Positions 9,512-18,688 of a stretch of DNA of 64,000 nt are shown one piece after another. Position numbers and translations under genes: made by a program. The notes below the pieces were generated by a model. The model worked only from the letters and a program-made list of their open reading frames with translations. It was not told the origin of the DNA and ran no database searches. This DNA comes from Psychrobacillus sp044762655. Its GTDB lineage: Bacteria; Bacillota; Bacilli; Bacillales_A; Planococcaceae. The first letter of the stretch is position 1, and each line of letters begins with the position of its first letter. Location: positions 682,001 to 746,000 of the forward strand of contig NZ_JBIWER010000001.1 in the NCBI RefSeq assembly GCF_044762655.1. The letters are read 5' to 3'.

Positions 9512-10897
9512 TTAAGATTCAGTTTTAAATTCCATCAAGTACCTTTTACCATTTTTCACCTTAATTTCAAGAAGGTAATTACTATTTGGCTTATATAAAT
9601 CCAATCCTTTTACCATTAACTGCTTTGGGTTTGAATTAAAGGAAACTTGAACTGGTATTTCTTGATTAATTGCATATATGTTCACTTCAACAGTAGATTT
9701 ATCCACTATTGACCGGTCAAAGTTAATCATCCATTCTTTATCTAATCTTACATTCTCATAGGAAGGTAAGCTTACATAACTAGTTGCGCTTAAAGCCTGT
9801 TGTATTAAATTTACATGTGTATAAGAAGAAACATTGACAATTCCTTCTCCAAACAAAGGATCCCAGTATAATGTACCTCGGTCGTCCACATGTGTTTTCA
9901 ATATTAGCTCTAGTTCATCCGTCGTACTTGTAGGATGATCTTTTTTTAACATCGCTACAATACCACTTACAAAAGGTGCTGCCATCGAAGTACCACTTGC
10001 TACTCCGTATTTACTACCTGGAATACTCGATAAAATTTCCACCCCTGGAGCAGCTATATCAATAGAATTACCTGTATTACTAAAGCTAGCAAGATTATCA
10101 TACTTATTCGTAGCAGAGACAACAATTATATCCTGCTCAGATGCGGGGTAATAATTATCCGTGTTTGAACTATCGTTACCGGAAGAAGACACTAAGAGTA
10201 CATCATGATCTAATGCATAATTAATTGCATTCGCAAGATATGTCGAATAATTTTCTCCTTGGAAACTCATATTAATCACCGATGCTCCGTGATCTACTGC
10301 ATAGTAAATACCTTTGGCAATATTAGAATCATAGCCATTCCCTTCTTCGTCTAAAGCTCGGATGGGCATAATTTTAATATTTTCATTTGTAGACTCCGCT
10401 ACAATTCCCGCTACATGCGTGCCGTGGTAATGTTCATCCATAGGATCCGTGTCATTATCAACAAAATCATAGCCATCTACCATTCTATTTTCTAACAATG
10501 GGTGCGCATAATCTACACCGGAATCGATTATTGCAACTGTAATATTGTTATTTGTTAAAGGAATTTGTGATGTTAAATTTGGAATGCCAATTCGCTCTGT
10601 TGCCCAAGTTGTTAGTTCTTGACTAGCAGCATTTACTAAATCGATGGAACGAATATAATCTGGTTCTATCATATTTACTGTGCTGGCTGTAGCCGATATT
10701 GAAAAGGAGGATTTCAATTGTTTCATAGACTCTAGTTCCTGCCAAGTGATGCTCTTAACATCTTTTTTGCCTGCTGCGTTAGTAATTTCCACAATAACTC
10801 GATCTGTTTGTTGTTCTATATCTGTGTTCCCAAAAACAACACTTGGAAAGATGAACAAGCCTACGGGAATAAGTAATATTTTAAGAAATCCTTTCAT
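9512..10897 (-). CDS. Subtilisin-family (S8) secreted serine protease
   Basis: 461 aa. After a signal peptide (about 1-23) comes a propeptide-like region. The S8 catalytic domain follows with Asp125 (IIDSGVDYAHP), His158 (HGTHVAGIV), oxyanion Asn241 (SSSGND) and Ser304 (SGTSMAAPFVSG), so all catalytic residues are present. The C-terminal ~80 residues (after about 380) form a beta-rich accessory domain. Unlike the other two subtilases in the window it has neither SLH repeats nor Big repeats. It may therefore be released, or held by the accessory domain. It is convergent with the S-layer gene and could process surface proteins, which is an inference from location. Confidence 0.92.
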   Translation of the reverse strand: MKGFLKILLIPVGLFIFPSVVFGNTDIEQQTDRVIVEITNAAGKKDVKSITWQELESMKQLKSSFSISATASTVNMIEPDYIRSIDLVNAASQELTTWATERIGIPNLTSQIPLTNNNITVAIIDSGVDYAHPLLENRMVDGYDFVDNDTDPMDEHYHGTHVAGIVAESTNENIKIMPIRALDEEGNGYDSNIAKGIYYAVDHGASVINMSFQGENYSTYLANAINYALDHDVLLVSSSGNDSSNTDNYYPASEQDIIVVSATNKYDNLASFSNTGNSIDIAAPGVEILSSIPGSKYGVASGTSMAAPFVSGIVAMLKKDHPTSTTDELELILKTHVDDRGTLYWDPLFGEGIVNVSSYTHVNLIQQALSATSYVSLPSYENVRLDKEWMINFDRSIVDKSTVEVNIYAINQEIPVQVSFNSNPKQLMVKGLDLYKPNSNYLLEIKVKNGKRYLMEFKTES

Positions 10898-11290
10898 TTT
10901 TACACCTCGAGTAGAATTTTATGTCATTGAATGCTTTTACGCATAACTATTATCCTATTATTGCAGTATTTTAAAAAGAGTAAATATGCCTAACAAATTT
11001 TAAAAAATACATCTATTTCCTGAAACTTTATGGGGTACTAAAGATATATGAATGAATAGTGACAGATAAATTCAAATACCTTTTACAGATTCAGCATGTG
11101 GGCCACTGCATACGGCTGATCCCCTTTTGAGGATGCAGGTCTTAATAAATATTCACATGGTTAGTGCTATTTGTTTCCTTCTAGTCCTCCGCACGGAATC
11201 ACTTGATACCCGCACTACCTGTCAGCTATAGATAGCGCCACTATGGCATGTTTAGGGACTTTTCGAGAGAAATCGCTGTCAAGCGCACAA
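10898..11290. other. Intergenic region with an unexplained GC-richer segment
   Basis: No reading frame is supportable. From about 11090 to 11285 base composition is clearly less AT-rich than the flanks and contains short palindromes such as GCTATAGATAGC (11226-11237). I do not recognise an RNA family, insertion sequence or gene remnant in it. Confidence 0.4.
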
Positions 11291-11323
11291 AATATCCCTT
11301 CACCAGTATGGTAAAGGGATATT
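11291..11323 (-). terminator. Terminator of the SLH-transglycosylase gene
   Basis: AATATCCCTT and AAGGGATATT form a 10-bp stem. Read leftwards it ends in a short T run (ATATTTTG). It lies eight bases past the stop codon. Confidence 0.8.
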
Positions 11324-11331
11324 AACTCCTA

Positions 11332-12804
11332 TTATGGAAGAATGAGATAAGATGCTATATAACCAGAGACTTTTTTTCCATTCACTTCGGTCTGTGCTGG
11401 ATACCAAATAAAATTGTTTTTAGCGGTAGCGTTCCGATCGGAAACAGGATCTGCTACTATTGTAAATACAGCATTGTTTGGAATGGAAATATCTGCTGAT
11501 TGTGTACTTGGTTGTGTACGCATTTTTCCACTATTGTACTTCACCTTTGCTCCTTCTTTTAATAACTCTTTAGATGGAGTTGGAACTTTTCCAGTAAGCG
11601 TAAAGTTCTTTTTGTTGAAAACTATACGATAATCTGTTGCCTCATTGTATGTGAAATCTGCTGACTGCATATCAATTGAGCCGATATTTGTTTTAACTAG
11701 TCCATAGTCATCTAGTGCTTTATATACTTTTTCCTGATATGCGGTATAATTTCGCAAACCAGTAGCTGAATAAAGTGGACTGTTTACAGCTTTTGCTCCA
11801 TTATAGGCTAATAATGCAAAGTACCAGCTTTCTAAATCGGTTGGATTATGGCTTCCAACTTTAGGTAAATCTAATTTGAACTTTTCCTGAAGAATTTCAA
11901 TTCCTGCTTTTATGTTGTATTTTAAGTCATACTTTAACTTTGTGTCATCATATTTAGGATTATTAGTGATTTGCATCAAGCCAATACCACCATCACCCTT
12001 ACCATCTCCATCAATATCTCTATTCATAATAGGCTCACCGTTCGATTGAAAATGCACCCATCCACTTTCTATCGTTGCGGCTGCTTTTACAATTTCAGGA
12101 GGTATATTAGCATCCCTTGCCGCATCTGTCAGTAGACAGTTCATCGTTTGTCGATCTGGATTTACTCTGCTTTGTGTATCATAACCGCATTTGTTAACGG
12201 GTAAGCGTAAATCATCATTTAATGCTCTTGCTAAAAATGCCGAGAACTGTTCACGTGTAACTGGCTTATTCACTTCGAATTTTACTGGAGAAAAACCTCC
12301 TGCAATACCGGCAGCGTACACTTTACGAATAGAAGAATAGGCAGATGAACTAATAGCAACATCTTCAAATGGAATTACTTCTTCATCTACAAGCTTGAAT
12401 GCTCTTGCTAATAATGAGGCCATATCTCCTCTTTTAATAGGGTCGTCAATTCCAAATGTTGTTTTTGTATATCCGTTAATGATTCCTGCATCATACGCCG
12501 ACTGAATAGCACCTGAAGAAACACTTTGACTAGAAACATCATTAAAAACAGTATCTCGTTTTGCCGTATCCAGCTTTAGTGCTCTGGCAAGCATTAATGC
12601 AGCTTCCCCACGTGTTACATTGTTCTTTGGTGCAAATGTATTTGGTCCCTTACCGTTTATCACGTTTTGTTCATACAAATAATAAATATGTTCATAGAAT
12701 TGGTTGGTCGATGAAACATCAGTGAATTTTTCTTGCTGTGCAAAAACCGAGTTACTTGATCCCATTAATAATAGTATTGCAACAAAAGCAATTATTTTTT
12801 TCAT
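11332..12804 (-). CDS. SLH-anchored lytic transglycosylase (SLT domain) with SH3-like tail
   Basis: 490 aa. A signal peptide (1-22) precedes three SLH repeats at about 24-195. The SLT-type domain spans about 210-370, with probable catalytic Glu246 (AAATIESGW), the GIGLMQIT motif and LLAYNGA. These enzymes cleave the MurNAc-GlcNAc bond and leave a 1,6-anhydro end. Two cysteines (206, 223) just before the domain could form a disulfide. A calcium-loop-like DIDGDGKGDGG stretch sits before GLMQ. The C-terminus (about 405-490) looks like a bacterial SH3 domain for wall binding. It has its own terminator. Confidence 0.9.
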   Translation of the reverse strand: MKKIIAFVAILLLMGSSNSVFAQQEKFTDVSSTNQFYEHIYYLYEQNVINGKGPNTFAPKNNVTRGEAALMLARALKLDTAKRDTVFNDVSSQSVSSGAIQSAYDAGIINGYTKTTFGIDDPIKRGDMASLLARAFKLVDEEVIPFEDVAISSSAYSSIRKVYAAGIAGGFSPVKFEVNKPVTREQFSAFLARALNDDLRLPVNKCGYDTQSRVNPDRQTMNCLLTDAARDANIPPEIVKAAATIESGWVHFQSNGEPIMNRDIDGDGKGDGGIGLMQITNNPKYDDTKLKYDLKYNIKAGIEILQEKFKLDLPKVGSHNPTDLESWYFALLAYNGAKAVNSPLYSATGLRNYTAYQEKVYKALDDYGLVKTNIGSIDMQSADFTYNEATDYRIVFNKKNFTLTGKVPTPSKELLKEGAKVKYNSGKMRTQPSTQSADISIPNNAVFTIVADPVSDRNATAKNNFIWYPAQTEVNGKKVSGYIASYLILP

Positions 12805-12889
12805 TTAGTACCCTCCTCATATATGTTAAGTTTACACGATTAATAGAGTGTTGTGTGATTCATTTGGAAAAATAGTTCCTTTTATGAGA

Positions 12890-12923
12890 AATATCCCCTC
12901 CAAAATTAAATGGAGAGGATATT
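12890..12923 (-). terminator. Terminator of the SLH-SH3-NlpC/P60 gene
   Basis: A 13-bp stem with one wobble pair (AATATCCTCTCCA with TGGAGGGGATATT, read leftwards) is followed by TTTCTC. It begins about ten bases after the stop codon. Confidence 0.75.
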
Positions 12924-12933
12924 AGTATATTAG

Positions 12934-14508
12934 TTATTTTATATATCTTCTAGCACCTGCATAGTTCGTTTTGTAAGCTCCTGCACTAATAGATTCTATT
13001 TTTACTTTAGAGGATGCGTTCGGAGCATGAATCATTTTTCCGTCACCTACGTATAACCCAACATGATATACTTTTCCTTTTCCAGCGTTTCCTGCAAAGA
13101 ACACCAAATCTCCAGGCTGAAGCTTACTCTTCGAAACTACTGTTCCTTTTGTAGCCTGATAGAATGAGTCTCTTGGTATGATAATACCGTGATTTTTGTA
13201 AACTGCATAAATAATTCCAGAGCAGTCATAGCCTAAAGCAGATGTACCCGCCCATAGATAAGGAAGATTTAAAAATCGTTTAGCTTCGTCTACAATTTGT
13301 TTTTGCGTTGGCTTCGGAATGTCAGCATATTTCTTGGCTGTTTTTGCATCACTTTTCTTCAATAACTTCACACCATTTGCTGGTGTTTGTACATGTAGCC
13401 ATTCACCCTCTTCTTTAATGATCGGTAAGATAGTCGAGTAGCTGATGTCCATGTATTTCTTCTTGTTATCTAAATTATAGAGTGGTGCCATTTTTGCCTT
13501 TACCACAGCAATCGAGCAATCTGTAAAGTCAGTAGTCGTTGCAACTACATGGGATTTTGGCACCCATCCAGGATATCCTTCCTTTTGATAGGGCACGTAC
13601 TGATCTTTTATCGCAATGCGGTGCCAGTTGCCACTGCTTTTTAATATCGTTACTTCATCCCCATATAAGGCTTGAGTATCTATTTTGTCTACTAACCACC
13701 ATTTTTGAGCTAAGGTCATATCTTTTGTCCATTTACTAATATTGACTGGATTTGAAAGCGATGGCTTATCTACCTCTCTTGTTTTGTTCGGTACATGCCA
13801 AAGTGATGTAGCTTGGACGTTTACTTTGTATGTTCTAGTTTTCGTCGGTTTTTCACATGCGGCAGGCACAGGTGGTGGCGGAGGAGCTAATACAAATTCT
13901 TTTCTAAAGTCAGGATTTAGAATACGTGCTATGAATACAAGATAATGCGCTTTTGTGATGAATGCCCCTGGTTTAAAGGTATTATCGGGATAGCCATTTG
14001 TAATCTTATTCGCTAACAATGCTTGAATTGCAGTATGTGCCACAGAAGATTTAGGAACGTCCTTGAAGGAAAATTCCGTCGTTCCCTCGAGCTTATACGC
14101 GCGCACTAGAATTAGAGCCATCTGTGCACGAGTTAGCTTATCATTCGCCATAAATTCGCCTTTGCCATTACCTGTCATAATTTTCTCATCGACGATTGCA
14201 GCTATTAACGGCATCATCGGATCATCCGGTGCTACATCGACAAATATCGGAATAGGTCGATTTTCGAGATCTAGCTTGAGTGCCTTACCTAGTATTTCAA
14301 CAGCTTGAATTCTAGTAACCTCTTCGTTCACTCCATATTCCACCGTAGGATCTGAAGTGAGTATTCCTTCTGCTACTAAAAAGTCGAACTCAGCTTTAGA
14401 TGCAAACGTATCTGTCACATCACTAAAGATAGGAGCTGCAGACGCAGAATTTAGTGGGGCAATGAATAACCCGAGAGTAAGAAGGATGAAAATAATCTTT
14501 TTAAGCAT
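12934..14508 (-). CDS. SLH-SH3-NlpC/P60 cell-wall endopeptidase
   Basis: 524 aa. A signal peptide (1-24) and three SLH repeats (about 25-205) are followed by a short proline-rich linker (PPPPPVP). Next come two SH3-like segments (about 220-390) and a C-terminal NlpC/P60 domain. Probable catalytic residues are Cys429 (YDCSGIIYAVY), His482 (YHVGLYVG) and His494 (MIHAPN). The SLH-SH3-NlpC order is the common one for SLH-tethered peptidoglycan endopeptidases in this group. It is a probable single-gene unit that ends in its own hairpin. Confidence 0.93.
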   Translation of the reverse strand: MLKKIIFILLTLGLFIAPLNSASAAPIFSDVTDTFASKAEFDFLVAEGILTSDPTVEYGVNEEVTRIQAVEILGKALKLDLENRPIPIFVDVAPDDPMMPLIAAIVDEKIMTGNGKGEFMANDKLTRAQMALILVRAYKLEGTTEFSFKDVPKSSVAHTAIQALLANKITNGYPDNTFKPGAFITKAHYLVFIARILNPDFRKEFVLAPPPPPVPAACEKPTKTRTYKVNVQATSLWHVPNKTREVDKPSLSNPVNISKWTKDMTLAQKWWLVDKIDTQALYGDEVTILKSSGNWHRIAIKDQYVPYQKEGYPGWVPKSHVVATTTDFTDCSIAVVKAKMAPLYNLDNKKKYMDISYSTILPIIKEEGEWLHVQTPANGVKLLKKSDAKTAKKYADIPKPTQKQIVDEAKRFLNLPYLWAGTSALGYDCSGIIYAVYKNHGIIIPRDSFYQATKGTVVSKSKLQPGDLVFFAGNAGKGKVYHVGLYVGDGKMIHAPNASSKVKIESISAGAYKTNYAGARRYIK

Positions 14509-14662
14509 TTGGAACCTCCTGCATTTCTATTTATTATTGTTGAAATAATTAAAATTTAATAACTACCTTATTAGTATACTTCTAGGATACTTAACATGAT
14601 AGGTTATTATTATAAATGTAATATTTATCGTTCATAAGGTAGAAGATTTCACGGGTAGAAGT

Positions 14663-14713
14663 AAACGACAAATAACGCCACCTATTTGTAAAAAGGGACG
14701 TTATTTGTCGTTT
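14663..14713. repeat. Perfect 15-bp inverted repeat, unassigned
   Basis: AAACGACAAATAACG (14663-14677) is exactly inverted at 14699-14713 around a 21-base loop. It is about 155 bases upstream of the SLH-NlpC gene start and not next to any gene end. It could be an orphan terminator, an operator or a remnant. The rest of 14509-14931 shows no gene. Confidence 0.6.
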
Positions 14714-14931
14714 AGCTTTTAATAGAGAATCGTAGTAAATTGTCGGAATAGTGTAGAATCACTTCTGACACAGGGAAGTTTTACTTTCGAAATCTATTCA
14801 GAAGAAACTTACAAGATAACCGAAATAGATTAAATACTTTGGTATCAAAGGAGCGTGATATCGTTGTCCACCAACTAATGCCTAGCTGAAGTTAAACCTG
14901 AAAACCCTAAAATGAATAGGAAAATAACGAT

Positions 14932-15234
14932 GTGGATGACACCATTATAGCCACCACCCTTTTTTTACTACAAGTTATATGGTTAACGGCAAAAAATAAA
15001 CTTTCAGACAAACACGTATTTACTTGGATTATCTTTTCCATTGGTGATGTAATAGTTGCATTAGGGTTACCATATATAAATGAAATAGCAGCAAAACTAG
15101 GCATATCTTACATGCGGTCACTTATATTCAAGATTACTTTTTTAATCATTCTTCCGCTTCTAATTTATCATACAATCACCATTTCCAAACACGATAAAAA
15201 CATCAAAAATTTAGTCCCGGAAGTAGCCTACTAA
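14932..15234 (+). CDS. Small hydrophobic membrane protein, unknown
   Basis: 100 aa from a GTG start with a weak AGGA site about ten bases upstream. Three hydrophobic stretches (about 4-19, 29-48 and 63-80) suggest a three-helix membrane protein with a charged tail (ISKHDKNIK). I do not recognise a family. Its hydrophobic pattern and length favour a real gene, but start and ribosome site are poor. The surroundings hold decayed sequence, so it may be a remnant. Confidence 0.4.
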   Translation: MDDTIIATTLFLLQVIWLTAKNKLSDKHVFTWIIFSIGDVIVALGLPYINEIAAKLGISYMRSLIFKITFLIILPLLIYHTITISKHDKNIKNLVPEVAY

Positions 15235-15481
15235 AATAAAGAAATTGTGGATATACAAAAGTTCATCGAAAAAAAGTGAAGGAAAAGAAAGGATTTACAT
15301 GACACTTTTAACGCATTATTAATTTTACTTAACACTCTTAGCATTCTTCGTAATTGCCTCTTTATTGATTTGGTGTCTATGCGAGAACTTTCTCGTTATT
15401 TTGTCTTGAGTAACTATGGAAATACCGATAACAATCTCCAAACCCTTGAGCAACTTGGGATTGATAGTATAGAATATAGGG

Positions 15482-15656
15482 AAAAACTTGGTTGCTTTTG
15501 TTACACGCCCTGCTACTGGAACTGTATCTGACACTGCAATTCTTACTGCAACAATCGCTAAAGGAACTGCAACTACAAATGAAACGAACTCTTAATGTAA
15601 CAGTTCCAGGTGTAAATTCATTAACTGATGGTGCAGTAAAAGTTGTAAAAAACTAA
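15482..15656 (+). pseudogene. 3' remnant of a surface protein (atrophied Ig-like domain), frameshifted
   Basis: One frame reads LVAFVTRPATGTVSDTAILT and on to AKGTATTNETNS, then stops. Shifting one frame near 15590 continues as LNVTVPGVNSLTDGAVKVVKN and a stop at 15654-15656. Joined, these give the end of an Ig-like module of the type in S-layer and other surface proteins. There is no upstream gene in frame (stop just before), so this is a truncated, frameshifted 3' remnant. Confidence 0.65.
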
Positions 15657-15799
15657 TTTTTAATTGTACTAATACCAGTATAGTGAACACTTTAAAAAAG
15701 TAGACCTTTAAGGGTTTTTTGGAGCCTTTAAAAATACTCTATATAAATTTTTAATACTATTTTTCCCCAGATCATGAACAATAAAGAGTCAGCAAGTAC

Positions 15800-15927
15800 T
15801 AGTTAGGTTGGTATATATTACCACGGTTAATTTATTGCTCAGAGGTTATATATATAAAGTGAGACTTTGGTTGGTAAGCCATATATTTTTCTCACTTGAA
15901 CGCCTAAGCTTCTGCTTAGGCGTTTTT
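15800..15927 (+). ncRNA. Putative small RNA ending in an orphan terminator
   Basis: A strong terminator stands here with no gene in front of it. Just upstream GTGAGA (15859-15864) pairs with TCTCAC (15890-15895), giving a second hairpin. A promoter-like TATATA lies at about 15849. The transcript boundaries are a guess. It could instead be the leftover terminator of a lost gene. Confidence 0.3.
15901..15927 (+). terminator. Orphan intrinsic terminator
   Basis: CGCCTAAGC-TTCT-GCTTAGGCG is a perfect 9-bp stem with a tetraloop followed by five T. There is no supportable gene immediately upstream on this strand. Confidence 0.85.
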
Positions 15928-16473
15928 AATGATAAAGTATCCTTATCCTCTGTTGTTTTAGTAGTACGTTCTTCGAAGTATGCACAGGAATTAGTGGTTG
16001 GAGCTCCTTTATTTTTCTTTTTACTTTTTTTATAAATTCGATGGAGATAGTAATGGAAAGAGGGAATGTTGGAACTCAGGTAAGTGCTTAATAATTTTTA
16101 CTGCATACAAATTATTAACATGCACACATTGGATAATGTGACCAAACTTGTTACAGCTGTATAAGAATATGTAACGAAACCGTTGCTTAGATAAGGGTAC
16201 CCCTTTCCCAAATATCAAAATCATTCCTTCGAATCCAGTGTATAATATTCAAAAAGTGATAGTCTACTAGAAAAGGTTGGATTGTCATTTACACAAAAAT
16301 ATTTACAGTACCAATTCATTTCGACACTATTAAAAGGTTTATTTTAGCTTATAATTTCGCTTTTTTATCTAATACGTCTAATACTATTTTTGAGTTTGAT
16401 ATTAAAGGAGATTGCTAATATCGAAAAAGTGACGTTGTTATTGAGCTTTTTTATAAATATTTTTTAAATGGAA

Positions 16474-16508
16474 AAACCATTATGAACTGAGATTGTTCAT
16501 AATGGTTT
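16474..16508 (-). terminator. Terminator downstream of the CheY-like gene
   Basis: AAACCATTATGAAC (16474-16487) pairs perfectly with GTTCATAATGGTTT (16495-16508). Read leftwards it runs into TTTTTCC. It lies about 75 bases past the end of the repaired CheY-like frame. Confidence 0.85.
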
Positions 16509-16582
16509 CTTTCTACTTAGGAGTGTCTTTCCCAATCCGTCAAAATAAGGTCGTCAGTCCTATTTATATTTCTAAGAACATT

Positions 16583-16935
16583 TTAAATATTTTTAAGTAT
16601 GTATTTAAGATTATGAAAATATGGTTTTACAACGAAATCTTTAGCTCCGAACTTTAATGCTTCTATAATAGTATCGTGTCCACCCAGCGACGAACATATA
16701 ACAACGTTCGCGTTTTGGTCTAAATATTTTATTTTAGTTATGCCTCAATACCAGTCATCTTTGGCATAGTTAAATCCATTAGTACAATGTTAGGACCGTA
16801 CTTTTTATACTGTTTAATTGTTTCTTCTCCATTAGTAGCTTCAGCAATTACAGTAAACCAAGCTTGATTAATCTGTCGTTTCAAAATACTTCTCATGAAT
16901 CTTGAATCATCAACAATTAGTATTGATCTTTTCAA
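16583..16935 (-). pseudogene. CheY-like single-domain response regulator, frameshifted
   Basis: The TTG start at 16933-16935 has an AGGAGAGGTG site upstream. Residues 1-65 are a clear receiver domain: the acidic pair in ILIVDDSRFMR and the phospho-acceptor Asp in VLMDLTMP. The frame then stops after GIEA. One base change in frame downstream resumes as KIKYLDQNANVVICSSLGG and later FGAKDFVVKPYF, which contains the conserved K-P of receivers, to a stop at 16583. Together this is a full-length CheY (~117 aa) broken by an apparent one-base deletion near 16738. It may be a true pseudogene or a sequencing error. It is the last gene of the c-di-GMP block and is followed by a terminator. Confidence 0.8.
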
Positions 16936-17104
16936 ATAAATAAAACACCTCTCCTATAAAGGTAACATCTAAAAAGGAGACCGAACTGCCAACTCAGCCA
17001 CTATAGCATTTACAATTTTTCGTCGTCTACTTTTGTAAAGTTTGCCTTTAAAATAAATAATTTATCATTCATATACACAAAATGGAATCTTGAATATCCA
17101 TATA

Positions 17105-18634
17105 CTATAGTTTTTTCTCATTCTCAGCCTTCACAATCTGGTTCCTTCCATTCGTCTTAGCTTGATAAAGAGAGACATCTACTCGGTTATAAAGTTCATC
17201 TATTGATTCTTCCGATTGAAATTCTGTGACTCCAGCCGATATGGTTATATAATCATTAGTCGGACATATTGAAGAAGCGATATTTTGTCTTAATCTCTCT
17301 GCTACATGACTCGCTTGTTCAAGGTTCACTTTTGGCAATAGGATAATGAATTCTTCTCCACCAAACCGTATACATACGTCAATTTCACGAACAACTTCCT
17401 TCATTTTAGTTGATACAAATTGTAATACTTCATCGCCTGTATGATGACCATATGTATCATTTACATCTTTGAAATGGTCTATATCAATCATAATTATAGA
17501 GAATGGATATTGACTATACGTCCACCTTTTCGTTATTTTTTCAAAGTAACGACGATTCTTTAGCTTGGTTAATGCATCAGTATAGGAACGTTCTTTATAA
17601 TCATCAACTCTCACTTGTTGCCTTTCTGCAAATTCTTGAATGGTTTCATTTAACTGCTTCACTTCAAAATACCACATCGAAATTTTGTCGATTGCCTCAA
17701 CGTCTCCCTCTCTTTTTTCTGTTTTTGAAAACATTGCTATTTTACGTAAAGGGGAGGATAATTTTTCAGCCATTATTAATGTAAGTACTAAGATACATAA
17801 CACAAATGGAATAGAGTATAAAAATATTTTACTCACGATCCCTTTTAACGGATGGAGACTTACATTATATGGCGTTTGAGAAACGATTCCCCATTTGCTA
17901 TATGGGAGATATTGATAGGCTGCAAGATATTCTTCACCGTTAATATTGGTTACTTTTTTAGTTCCACTTTGATGTTTCTTAATCAATTGTATGACGTCCA
18001 GTTTCTTAGCGTTTGTCCCAATAATTTGTTTATCTGGATGATAAATCATGTTCCCTAAATCATTTACAATGAACACATATGAACCATTATTTGCCAAATG
18101 ATCACCAATGATATCATCGAAGAAATTATCCTCAGCTAAGTATATAGCACCACTTAAATATCCTTTATATATATTGTCTTTATCCCAAATGGGCGTAGAG
18201 ATTAGAATAATGGGATGTCCAGCTGCAGAGTTGAAGGGTTGTGAGATGAGGGTTTCTCTCTTGATAAGAGATTCTTTTGAACCGGGTGTCTCTAATTTTT
18301 TTCCAACGATACCTGAGAAAGGTGCGGCATCCAAAACGACACCTTCTTTGTTTACAACGGTAATGGCATCGAAATTATCCATTTTCATTAAAATTTCATT
18401 TAACTTTTTATCTAATAACACTTTGTTATCCATCAAATAGCTAAAATCTTCGGACATTGACCATATGCTTTCTTGCAATATCGTTAGTTCGTCCTCTAAT
18501 TTCTTCGACAGATTTTGTACGTAATTTTTGTTGATAATCAACGAATCATTGATTAAATTGTGTTTCGTTACAACATAGCTTGAAATTAATGCAATGCTAA
18601 GGATTCCAATAATTGTGAATAATAGCAGGAGCAT
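17105..18634 (-). CDS. Membrane diguanylate cyclase with extracellular dCache-type sensor
   Basis: 509 aa. An N-terminal membrane helix (about 1-22), a ~240-residue extracellular Cache-like sensor and a second helix (about 270-292) precede the GGDEF domain (about 350-505). The active site is intact as GGEEF (425-429). An inhibitory I-site RxxD (REID, 416-419) lies five residues ahead, so product inhibition is expected. It makes c-di-GMP from two GTP. The RBS at this ATG is weak, but an in-frame stop just upstream leaves no better standard start. It lies 54 bases after the EAL gene on the same strand, so synthesis and breakdown of the signal are encoded side by side. Confidence 0.92.
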   Translation of the reverse strand: MLLLLFTIIGILSIALISSYVVTKHNLINDSLIINKNYVQNLSKKLEDELTILQESIWSMSEDFSYLMDNKVLLDKKLNEILMKMDNFDAITVVNKEGVVLDAAPFSGIVGKKLETPGSKESLIKRETLISQPFNSAAGHPIILISTPIWDKDNIYKGYLSGAIYLAEDNFFDDIIGDHLANNGSYVFIVNDLGNMIYHPDKQIIGTNAKKLDVIQLIKKHQSGTKKVTNINGEEYLAAYQYLPYSKWGIVSQTPYNVSLHPLKGIVSKIFLYSIPFVLCILVLTLIMAEKLSSPLRKIAMFSKTEKREGDVEAIDKISMWYFEVKQLNETIQEFAERQQVRVDDYKERSYTDALTKLKNRRYFEKITKRWTYSQYPFSIIMIDIDHFKDVNDTYGHHTGDEVLQFVSTKMKEVVREIDVCIRFGGEEFIILLPKVNLEQASHVAERLRQNIASSICPTNDYITISAGVTEFQSEESIDELYNRVDVSLYQAKTNGRNQIVKAENEKKL

Positions 18635-18688
18635 TATCCAAAATCGTAATGTTTTAATTGACTTTCACTTCCATAAATCGTATTTTTT

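Noticed and set aside
15808..16224. Two short frames (75 aa plus strand, 64 aa minus strand)
   Set aside because: No ribosome sites; the first runs through the orphan terminator, and neither has a convincing protein character.
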